Assembly (NCBI GenBank): GCA_950106755.1 | Contig: OX467086.1 | Span: forward strand, 24,074,001 to 24,138,000 | Direction of reading: 5' to 3' | Source of the DNA: Climacium dendroides | Taxonomy: Eukaryota > Streptophyta > Bryopsida > Hypnales > Climaciaceae | Length of the DNA stretch: 64,000 nt | Shown: positions 9,900 through 20,619 of the stretch, piece after piece | Position numbering within the stretch: the first letter of the stretch is position 1 | Layout: each line of letters opens with the position of its first letter | The notes under the pieces: model-generated | What the model saw: the letters and a program-made list of their open reading frames with translations, nothing else | Told to the model about the DNA's origin: nothing | Database searches by the model: none | Program-made: the position numbers and the translations under genes

Positions 9900-12800
9900 A
9901 TGGAGGAGCTCGCCTCACCCGATGTTCGGGACAAATCAAAGAAAAAGAAGGAATCTAAGATGTAAGTTTTATGATTATGTTCTCTTCGGTGTTGCTGCTA
10001 GTTTTAATGGACTATTGATTGCTTGCGCCAATGTACGACAACAGTGGTGAAGCATTGGACTGTTGAACGTTCGCAATTGTGGGTGAATGCACAATGTGAG
10101 GGAAGTAACATGGTAGTTTGAGTGGCAGAGCTGGCAATTTATCGGATTGACTCTTCATAGAGCAGAAGCGTTGTATGATGCGGAAGAAAAACCTTAAGCT
10201 GTGCCTTCATCGGGTTGTAGAGCAGAAACAGATGCTTGCTAGGGTTTTTCTCCTGCACCATTATGTGTAGAATCGACAATTTTACCTGGAACGCTGATTA
10301 GATATTTGACACACGAATCTGCAGGAAGAAGAGGGACATTACACCGGGGGCCTTGCTGAAGGCAGTGTTAAGGTCTGGCGAGGGAACTAAACGTCCATCT
10401 GAAGGTGATCAGGTATGTGTTCTTCGACGCCTCTGATTTTGGTAGCAGATCGCGCTTCCATTCATTTCAAGAAGCTCGACTTCAAGGGACTTACACATTG
10501 CTATCTTAGATCGTCTATCGCAGCATTTATTTTTTTAATTTGAAGTGCCATTTAATTAGCTAAAAACCGAATCTACAATGTGACTATAAATTTGTAATTC
10601 CATCCAAAAGTGAATAGAAAACTCTTTGATAGATAAATGTAATATCATTTCATCTATTCGATCCAAATTTAGAAAATTCTTAAAGTAGATTTCGCATTGT
10701 AGCTAAAATGTTTCACCTAGACTCTATTCTCATGATATCTTACAGTGAATAGTTTCAAGCTGAAGTTTGGCCGTCGATGTGTAAAATCCGAGAACACAGG
10801 AAGAATATGCCCTACATTAGCATATCGTTTCTACAGTGTTGAAGATAGAAAGTCTAAATATATGATAATGTGGAATTCCTTTGAACTTCAACTCAAAATA
10901 GCATTCGAAAGCAAATAGCAGTGCAGAAGAATTAACAGCTTTAAAGCAAAGATAACGTTAATCTGGTTCTGGTTATGTGTGTTGTGGCTACAGATTATAT
11001 TCCACTATGTTACTCGAACACATGAGGGCGTGGTGGTTGAGTCATCACGATCCGATTTCGGAGGTCAGTCTGTCTGAATTTGCTACTTTCCCTCCTTGAC
11101 ACCCTAGGCTGCACTTTTGCGAAGTGCTGTCCAGCGAATTACTTTGTCTTTACTGTTTACCTTCAATGCTTCGAGGGCTAAAATTCTAGCAGCATGTATT
11201 GATCTAGGACTATACTAATTCCTCAATTTATTTTGGTGTAAAATTGTCAGTCGCTGCACGGTTTAGTATCTTTATAAAATATATAGTTTCATTTTGTAAT
11301 ATCCGTTTGAAAGTTCCCGTTCTTGCAGAGAGACTGCCTATATGTATGGACTTTGGGTGTCATTTTTTAAATACGCGAAGAAAAGTTGCTTACCACATGA
11401 CTATTGCAGGAAAGGGAACTCCTCTTAGACTCGTTCTGGGAAAAAGCAAAATGATTGCTGGATGGGAAGAAGGCATTACCACCATGACGAAAGGTGAAAT
11501 AGCCATGGTAATATCCTATTGACTTCTTCGCTCACAGTGATGATTTTGTTTTCTATGTTTTCTACAAGTTAGTTTTGAGCTTTAGGAACTGGCGAGAAAG
11601 GCATTTCAATTAGTATGACCACCTGATATATGTGCTCTCTTGCTTTTCAATGTCTTGCCTCGTTTGCACTGACTAAGTCACATGGTAATGAAAGTTGTGC
11701 ATGCAAGCTGAGTCAAATTGAAGTGTTGAAATGCATGCTTTTCAGTCGATGGATACTGCTCGAATGCTGGGTAACACTCTCCAGTTTGCGTATGCAGCTG
11801 AAGGTTCAACCTGAGCTGCATTATGGTGATCCGGAATGTCCCATATCAGTGCCCGAGAACTTTCCAGTTTCTGACGAGCTTCTTTTTGAAGTGGAGTTGT
11901 TCCACTTTTGCAAAGCGAAGGTACTTGTGACTATGCATTGATAAAGTTTTTGCTTTCTTTTCTACCGTTCCCTGCCGAACGATGTGTTACTTTCCACTAG
12001 TTTAGTGATGTTTCTAATGAATCTTTCTCCTTCGTTTGCTGGTTCCTCGTGCAGAGTATCACAGAGGATCTTGGCGTTACAAAAGTGGTATGCGTCGCCC
12101 ATTTGTTATCGACCCACACTGATTTAAGCTACTTCATATGCTTCAGTATCCTTGAGTGAAACGCATGGCCAACGGCAATACCCCTTTTTACATGGTCTTT
12201 GGTACACGTAAAAATCCATAAGCTTTCAGATCGTTTTTTGTCGGTGGTGATTTCCTGTCGGTCAAGCCACAAAAATAACAAGAACAAGTTCATTTCTTGT
12301 AAATGTCACTGACAGAATCTGTGCAGGTCTTGGAAGAGGGCGAGGGCTGGGAAACTGCACGACCTCCTTATGAAGTGAAGCTTTGGTGAGGGATCAAACT
12401 CGTTGTGTTGACTAGTGTATGCAGATGATGGCTGTGAGCCTACTTCCGTTGTCTTTTTGCTAGTATTTCGGAATTACGTCATTAATCTAGTTATGTACAC
12501 CACCATGATAACTTGTGATTGTTGTTCAAATGCTATGAGTATGCCTGCAAGATTTAAGTCAGGAGAAACTCTTGGTATTGCCGACCTGTATTATAAATGA
12601 GTACGGTTTTCTTATCCTTAATGAATTCTTGAACAGGATTACAGGAAAAGCATTATGTGGGACCACATTTTTTTCGCATAGGGATGGTGATCCTTTACAT
12701 GTAGAATTCGGCAAGGAACAGGTGAGTCACATTGTACAGAGTTGTTCCCAGTGTGTGGATCTATATTAGTGTTAAGCATGACAAGGCTTGTGATTGCATT

Positions 12801-15800
12801 AGTTGATTCTGAGTGCTTGTCACCCAACGAATCAAGCATGAATGCCACTTTTCGCACATTTTGTTTCTAATTATAGATACAGGGTGATCATCAAGGTAAA
12901 GCGCAGAGTCTAATATTATGGTTATGCTTTGCTCATTGCAGCTGCCTGAAGGACTTGAGAAGGCAATAGGAACCATGACCAGGAATGAAAAGTCTACTAT
13001 TTACATATCAAGTTCACATTGTAAAAGCACCCCAAATGAACTCAAATTGAATATTCCGCCACAAGTGCCAGAACTAGAATTTGAAGTGGAGTTGGTGCAG
13101 CTTATTCAGGTAAGTCCAGGTCTGAAGCAATTATAGGTTTCTTTCAGTACCATACCTCTTGCGAATCCTGAAGTGATTACCTGCTACATCTTTTTCTTTG
13201 TTTCACAGCTCTTGTCCATGGTGTGACCAAGAGTTTGGTAGAGGTCGACATGACCCCTTGCCGTTGTTGGATTATTTTGACACTTACCGAGGGAGAGTTC
13301 TCTCGCTGATCGTATGCACTTCGATGTTTCTACAGGTGAGGGACATGTTTGGAGAGGGCGGCTTAATTAAGAGACGCTTGCGAGATGGAGTAGGTTGGGT
13401 TTCTGTACTCTAATCCTTTCTGGTAGATAAATGTACTTATTAATACTCTTGTTTGCTTACTGCCGTCTCTACAACTTTGCTCTGTATATTTATCTCTTTA
13501 TGATTTAATTCTGTACTAGTCTACAACGTTTCTGCGACACACGTTGGGAAGGATCGACTTGATGAGGGAGGCGTGTAGATTTAGAAGCTGTATCTTTTGC
13601 AATTATAGCAGTATCATTGAGAGTAAAAGTGGTAAAATGGACTGTTATTTGGCCAGGCGAATTTCCTGTGGATTGCCCATTGCAAGACAGTGTGCTGAGG
13701 GTCCACTATAAGACCATGCTACCTGATGATGGAGGCAGAATAGTTTTTGACACCAGAAGTAACGGAGGGGAGCCCATTGAGTTTGCTTCTGGTGAGGGTG
13801 TGGTACGTGGTCGCGTATGCTTCTTCTGATGCAACAGTGATCTTGTACCTAATTTTGATGTATTTCTGCTTTATCAATACTCTACATTGAAATACATCAT
13901 TGATATAGTGCATTTTACAGCTCGGCCAGTGAGAACTACAGCTTATTTACGATGTTTTTGAACCATCCCTTTAGAGAAATTGTTAGCGTGTACCAGGCAT
14001 AATGGTGCGCAGGGTTCAATCAGAAATAACAAACTCCATTCCGTGTAGTTCCGATTATTGGCTTTCAAGATTATGATGCTGAGTAATGACACGAGATTGT
14101 TGACATTTATGGACTAGTGTCAACAATTTCGTATCTTGATGTGTAGTCTAGTTCAGTACACTGTCCTCTGTTCAAACGAGAAAATAATTGTAGTGGCCAT
14201 ATATATTAGTTTTTAATTTAATCATTATCCTTCCAGGTACCGGAGGGACTGGAGGCTAGTTTAAGACTGATGCTTCCCGGAGAACTTGCAATGATTAATA
14301 GCGCCTCCAAGTATGCATATGACAAGTTCCCAAGGTGAGGAAAGTTCGCTTCTTTAATATTTGAAGAAGCGTTTAATTCTTTCAGCGAGTATGTGAACTA
14401 TGTTCTGCGGTTGATGGTTTCTTAGTTCCTCTCCATAACTGTTACGTGCTTTCTTACTGAGATGCAGGCCACCGGGAATTCCAGAAGGAGCTTCAGTTCA
14501 ATGGGAAGTGGAATTATTGGACTTCGAGAGTGCAAAGGTTAGACACTTAAAAAGGTCTTTAGCTTAAGTTCTGAACAATAGAAGGCGCTTGTACCAGTAC
14601 TATTGGGTGAACACAATTCTACCCGACACATGTACCCCATGAACATAGTTGTATGTTTTAACTGAAGGGGTAACCGTCAGAGTTCAAGTATCGTTCACGT
14701 GTATAGTTTATGGATATTCTCATCTAATAGGGTCCGGTTATCTTTGGCATGTCAGGATTGGACAGGCCTCAATTTTCGAGAAATCATGGCTGAAGCTGAT
14801 TCTATAAAGACCACAGTAAGTCTTTTCTCATCTGTTGCATGTCCCTGTTTGGAATTCTGGCCAATAGATTTTGAATAAAATTTGCAGATTTTCTCAAGTG
14901 ATTCACACTCCTGTAAATTTGGACAAATTTGGCATTAATCACTCCAATTCTATAAAGAGGACACTGTTTTCAAGTGCATTTTAGTTAATATGTTGCATTT
15001 GTCAGGGAAACCGATTATTCAAGGAGGGCAAGTACGAACTCGCTAAGGCAAAGTATGAAAAGGTATTATCATGCTTTGAATTAGAGGTAGTTCAAAATTC
15101 TATGATTAGTTAACAATAAATTATTAGGTACCTTTTTTTTCATTGTTTGAGGCATCTTGGTCCATTGTGGTAGTTGTAGATTTTTTGTATTTGCACAGAA
15201 GGATACTTCCCATAACCAGTTGTGCCTGCAACTTCCTGCGGGGAATTTGCCAAATATAACAGTGCGGGACGCGAGGGCCCTTATTGATATGGATCAAGAC
15301 TCCTTTTAATTTTTAGTAGTGCGGCCGTTTGTCACGATGCCTACATTATACTAGGGACTTCCCAACAAGTTACTAGAACTTCGCTTGTTCTATTGTAACT
15401 GACATGATTTGGAACTGGGTCAGATTTTTTAATTCTTTTCTTTTGTCAGAGCAATGGACTTATTACAGGTGAATAACTTGCAGGTGTTGAGAGATTTTAG
15501 GCATGTAAACCCTGATGGTGATGATGAATCAAAAGAACTACAAGATACAAACGTAAGCACTGTACACCGTGAAGTTTTTTATTTCTTAAGCCTAGAGAAT
15601 TACAGTCTGAATTCCTTTGAGAGGTTCACACGTTTGCTGCATGATGACTGCCATATGCTACAGCTAAATTTGAGTTGGGCTTTGTTTCAGAACTCTCTAC
15701 TACTCAACGTGGCGGCTTGCCATCAAAGACTGCATGAGTATATCAAATCCATAGAAACGTGCAATAAGGCAATTTCCTTTGGGGCTCACCTTGAATTATT

Positions 15801-17091
15801 TGCTTCGCAGCCTGTTTATTGGTCTAGTTTAATCTCATATCATATCCGTGTATTATTGAAGTTGCAAAGCCTGTCTTTACACTCTCAAATAGAATAACCG
15901 TTACTGAGGAACAGCTTAGACCATAATCTGGTTAGTCTCACTTCCTTTCATTATTTGCATTGGAGTTGGGTTTCATGTATACTAATTGGTTCAAACTCGT
16001 GGATTGCAGGTACTGGAAGGTAATCCTCATCATGTCAAGGGATTATTTCGGAGGGGAACTGCATATATGGAAACGGGGGACTTCGATGAAGCTAGAGCTG
16101 ACTTCACTCAGGTTTGTTTAATCTTTTCCTCATCGTGGCTGAGCTTTTTTTAAGGAGACTTCGTAATGGAGTCAAAGCATCCTTATCTCCTGACAGGAAG
16201 GTCAATAACTGTCTCTGGATATTTGCAGTACGTATATCAACACTGAGTTAAAGAAGCTTTCCGCTGAGTCCTCGTTTTTTATTGCAGATGATGACAATTG
16301 ACAAAACTTGCTCGACTGATGCCACTGCCGCTTTACAAAAACTCAAGAAAAGAGAACAGGTTGGCCATCGGCAGTGTGGTGTGATTCTCGTAGATTATGT
16401 CGAATGTATTCAAACACATCATATTCGTGAGTTATGTGGACGGAATTCAGATGATGCATCTATTTGCAAGCTTTTGGAAAGTCCACTCTCAAATTTTCTT
16501 GTTTGATGTTTTTCAAGTTTTTTTTCACTCGGTACACATTTCAGCACACATGCACTTCTTTATCAATAGACTTTTCGTTGCGACATATTTGAGCTCCACA
16601 TATTGTTCGGTGGACAGTCCCACACTTATCATATATATAATGCACACTTCTTAACCATCTGCTTCAATTCTATTCACTGTTTCTCGTGTCCTGGGTTTAG
16701 GTCATCGTTTTCATAACTTGAGGCATCTGACGCACGTAATCTCGTCAGATTTCCCTTTGGACAGCTAATCAAAGTGTATCTGACATTTGTTATCACTGTG
16801 TAGGAGGCGGAGCTGAAAGCAAAGAAGCAGTTCAAAGGGCTTTTTGACAAAAACCCTGGAAAACTTTCTGAGGAGCCAGAAGCGGTACAACCCGTTGAAG
16901 ATAATCTTGAGAAAGCTGTTGCCGACGAGGAACATCCATCGGCTTCCACTGATCAACGCCAAGAGGAAAAACGAGAAAATGAAGAAGAAAGCCCTGCGCC
17001 GCACGGGGCCACAGGCAGGCTGTCAAGACTATTGAAAAGTGGCGAGCTTCTCATAAGGAGATTCACTTTTGGAAAGTGTACGATCCTTTAA
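9900..17091 (+). CDS. PAS1: PASTICCINO1-type FKBP-TPR co-chaperone
   Basis: Twenty exons: 9900-9961, 10325-10412, 10994-11063, 11410-11507, 11798-11920, 12055-12087, 12327-12385, 12637-12721, 12942-13109, 13336-13393, 13657-13802, 14237-14334, 14468-14537, 14756-14815, 15006-15062, 15484-15552, 15691-15768, 16010-16111, 16288-16359 and 16804-17091. All phases join, giving 627 aa (Arabidopsis PAS1 about 635). A Lys-rich start precedes three FKBP-like domains: about 50-145 (GWEEGITTM keeps the FKBP Trp), 160-260 (GLEKAIGTM) and 282-385 (GLEASLRLM), the last two lacking that Trp. TPR repeats follow at about 400-535 (TGNRLFKEGKYELAKAKYEK, LLLNVAACHQRL, HHVKGLFRRGTAYMETGDFD), then an acidic tail. 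In Arabidopsis PAS1 scaffolds ER very-long-chain fatty-acid elongation and restrains cell division; that role here is by homology. Intron 17 starts with GC. No hydrophobic anchor is encoded in the read frame. Confidence 0.95.
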
Positions 17092-19288
17092 TCCTTCTAC
17101 TTTTTGCTACTATAAATCAGTTCTCCTCATTCAGTGCTCTAATATACACTTTATTGTTTTATAAGATTGAGTGGCTTTAGCCACAATCAATCTTTCAATG
17201 AGTCTACTACTAGAACCAACAGGGATATTCCACCCTCTGTAGCTGGTTTCCAAATTTGTGTAAACATGATATACATAACTGAACGCCTCATTGCGTGTTT
17301 GGTCTTGTTTTCACCAGATATGTTCAGTCGTAAGAAACGTGGCCACGTATGTATAAAACCAAACATGAACTCAATTCAGAAGTTGCAGAAAGCAATTTAG
17401 GAAAGGCAGTAATGGTTCATTTCTAGACTTTGAATGAGTCCCGGAGGATGAATACCAAAAAGTTGACAGGGTTTGTTGCTGCCGGAATGCTATGTTGGAC
17501 AATTGATCTAAATTGTCTGGATTTACAGTTTAATCCAGTTTAGTGCCTTGTAATACTAGATTCCATCAATTCTACACATTATTCTTGAAGAGCGGTCTCA
17601 ACACCCTTGGAAGAGGAATCCAGGCTCTTCGTGTTAATTTGAGCTCATCTCAGGTGGGTGGTACCAAAAGCTACAGGAAGAAGCCAAGAACTGGCCACTT
17701 TTTGAGTGCTATATATACTCTCTGCAACGAGTGTCAAATGTTTGTCTTTTTTGGTTGCCATGTAGAGTGGAGAAGGGTGAGCTCTAACAATTAGTAAAGA
17801 ATGTCATGCATGTTTGAATTACTGCACGAGTCACCTATGGAGTTCGAAGGAGATCATGCTGATAACTATTCTGAGGGTTGTGAAGACTTGCTTTCTACTT
17901 GATTCAAATCTTGGATACAAAGATGGTACCATTTGATTTCTTTTATGATGGTCATGTCGATCAAGAGGGTGAAGGACGAAAAGGCCATTATCATGAAGAG
18001 TGATTGCAATATTGCTTTACTTGTTGGCAAAGGTTATTTAGAAGATGGTGGATTGTGATATTGATAAGCAGTTCAATCCAAGCTCACAATTTTGGCCTTC
18101 ATCAAGTGAAGGATTACAGCTTTGCTTTACTTGCTGGCTGAAGATGGTTGGGGAGACTCTGGAGTTGATAAAGAGACTAAATCTAAGCACAAAGTGGCCT
18201 CCATCAAGTGAGTATCTGCCTTCAATATCTTCCTCTCGAGAAGCAACTTCGAATCATGCAGATTACAGAGATTTCTTTTGAGCCATTTCATGCACCATTG
18301 TCACACAATAACCTTAGGCAACAAGCCAATTCTGAAGTTTTAGAACAATCTTACTCAGCAAGTAAAGCAATGGTGGAGTGGAATAGTTGGGTCCCTTATG
18401 CTATGGTCCTGATGCTATGGCCCCTCGATGCTATGATAGAACAGGTTGGAGTTTATTGTACAAAATGTATCCCTGTTACTACACTATCTTTGGTTGTGCT
18501 TTTTCTCTTGGGAGCTATGATAGAACAGGTTGGAGTTTATTGCACAAAATGTATCCCTGTTACTACACTATCTTGGTTGTGCTTTTTCTCTTGGCACCTA
18601 CAATATTTTGGTAGCATGATGGATAATTAACTTAGTAAGGACTTAAAATTATATCACTTAAAATTAATATGTCATAAAACATGGGTTTCTTATAATGGTT
18701 GTTTGATTTTTCAAAGAGGTCACCGTCTCAATCATTGTCCTTGAATATTTGTATGTTGTCATGTGATCCTATCGAAGATAATATTGCTTGCATTGTGTCT
18801 ATTGTTTGTTTTTGTTGAATCTTATCCTAAATTATGGCCTAAATATACATGAAATAGAAGTAAAGTATCTTCTCTACTATACAACTTAGAGCATGAAGTG
18901 TACATATATGAACTCTACCCATTGAGATTTGTAGAATGGGCTTCCATCTACCTTGACCTTGTAGTTTGTGTATTTAGAATTGGTTTTACATAGATGCAAT
19001 TAAAGAAAAGGTTGTCATTCCATGAGCTTGTGTAGTTTTTCATTGTTAGCATCGTTTGGATAATACTTGTTATAATTGGTTTAGTTTGCACTAAATGCAC
19101 TAAATGCATTTATATAATGTATTTGTTCCATACTTTAGACTATACATTATCCTAATGGTCTTTATATCTATTGCTAAGTGCCATTACACTTTGAATTCAC
19201 TAATATGTGGTATTTCCAATAGTTGACCGTCTTCTGAAGAAATCAAATTGGGAATTGTTGATTTCTTGAACAACCAAGATAACACCTC
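17092..19288. other. Intergenic region downstream of PAS1
   Basis: It begins with the PAS1 3' flank. Short open frames at 17543-17794, 18045-18281 and 18208-18630 show no recognisable domain and no exon signals that join. The only clear structure is an 84-bp tandem duplication near 18.4-18.6 kb. Confidence 0.5.
18430..18597 (+). repeat. 84-bp tandem duplication
   Basis: GCTATGATAGAACAGGTTGG begins at 18430 and again at 18514, and both copies run through TGTATCCCTGTTACTACACT to TTTTTCTCTTGG. The copies differ by one base substitution and one single-base indel. Open frames crossing it repeat the same peptide, but nothing supports translation. Confidence 0.9.
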
Positions 19289-19531
19289 CACTATAAGAAA
19301 TCCATGTTTTATGTGGCATTTGCATGATTTTAGGAAATGGATTTTAATTAATGAATGTTCAATAAAACAACTTGTGTTTTTATGTCAATAATAATGTCCA
19401 CTTTACCATATGGGGGTTATAGTGGAAGTTATTATTCAGATAAAAACACAAGTTGTTTTATTGGATGTCTACTAAAATCCATCTTCTAAAATCATGAAAA
19501 CATCACATAAAACATGAATTTTTTTATAATG
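19289..19531. mobile_element. Foldback CACTA-type MITE, about 243 bp
   Basis: The left end is CACTATAAGAAATCCATG; the right end read on the minus strand is CATTATAAAAAAATTCATG. The arms pair through TTTTATGTG, GGATTTTA and AATAAAACAACTTGTGTTTT almost to the centre. Flanks CCT and CTT are a possible imperfect 3-bp target duplication. It is non-coding. Confidence 0.7.
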
Positions 19532-19698
19532 CTTGTAAGATTCTTTAGGGACTTGGAAACTTCCTACAAGCTAAATCTCCCATTCAAATTGAACTGAGAA
19601 ATAGCAAAGATTGTTTTTTGAAATATGGAGGTTTAGGGTATGATTCAAAATGGTGATGGACACACATTCTAACTTTTGTCTATGGGCTATTTCTACCT

Positions 19699-19926
19699 TT
19701 ATTATAAGAAACCAAAATTTATTGATGTCAAAAGGAACGGATTTTAGGTGATACTAAAAAAAAAAACCATGTTTTTATGTCAACAATGATGTCCAATATA
19801 ACATCAATGGACATCATTGTTGACATAAAAACATGGGTTTGTTTTTTTGATGTCACCTTTGATGTCACCTAAAATCCGTTCCTTTTGATGTCAATCCGTC
19901 ACGTAAAACAAGGTTTTCTTATAGTA
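19699..19926. mobile_element. Foldback MITE related to the preceding one
   Basis: The outer ends TTATAAGAAACC and, on the minus strand, CTATAAGAAAACC pair. The inner arms pair over GGAACGGATTTTAGGTGA and CCATGTTTTTATGTCAACAA. It lies about 170 bp from the previous foldback element and shares its end type, but the internal sequence differs. Confidence 0.65.
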
Positions 19927-20600
19927 CTTGTCTAATTTAAGGACAAAGATCAAGGAATCACCTTATAATTTTGAAAGAAATACCAATAAATAATCAAATA
20001 TTTAATATTGTCTCACATTTTGATTTGAATAGAAATTGATATTAGTGCAATACAAGAATCAATGGTATAAATGTATAAACAAATTGAATTATTTCTGTAA
20101 CCTTGTTCACCAAAGTGAAATTTGAAGTATTAATTATGCATAGTCAATTGTAAGACAAATAATGTTTAAACTTGCTCGAAAGTATGAAATAGAAATCCAA
20201 TCATTAGACAAGTGCTATTTATGTAGTACTCTATATTATTATTTACAAGGCCTATGTGTTGTCTATATCATTTTTGATGTGGAAGTAGATTACAAACATA
20301 TATAAATGAGGTTTATAATTGTACAAAAATTCATCATCCAACGACATTGGAGACCCTAAACCCTAAACTTAAAAACCCTGAACTCCAACTTTGTCTATTC
20401 CAAATCAAGCTTCAAATGTGATAAAACAATAGAGCACCCAAGTTAGCTAAACTAGGTATTGAAATGGCAAATTTGGTACAAACTCAGCTAGACAAGATTC
20501 CAAGGAATGAAGTCCAGGTGCATGGATATTTGTTTTAATAATTTATTGATTAATGTATTGAATTAGTTAGTTGCTTTAATAATTTTATTACTAACACAAC
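19927..20600. other. AT-rich intergenic DNA
   Basis: No open frame, repeat or RNA gene could be supported. It includes a short run of telomere-like CCCTAAA copies near 20353-20380, too few to mean more than chance. Confidence 0.4.
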
Positions 20601-20619
20601 TTGCCATCTTTTCCTAGCA

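Noticed and set aside
9689..9934. 81-codon minus-strand frame
   Set aside because: It overlaps PAS1 exon 1 and its leader on the other strand and has no motif.
11051..11062. TCCGATTTCGGA in a PAS1 exon as a member of the palindrome cluster
   Set aside because: A single site in conserved coding sequence (SDFG codons), far from the cluster; most likely coincidence.
18208..18630. 140-codon frame with a repeated Cys-containing peptide
   Set aside because: The peptide repeat only reflects the 84-bp tandem duplication; two other frames repeat as well.
20353..20380. Telomere-like CCCTAAA copies
   Set aside because: Only two or three imperfect copies in AT-rich DNA, with no array.
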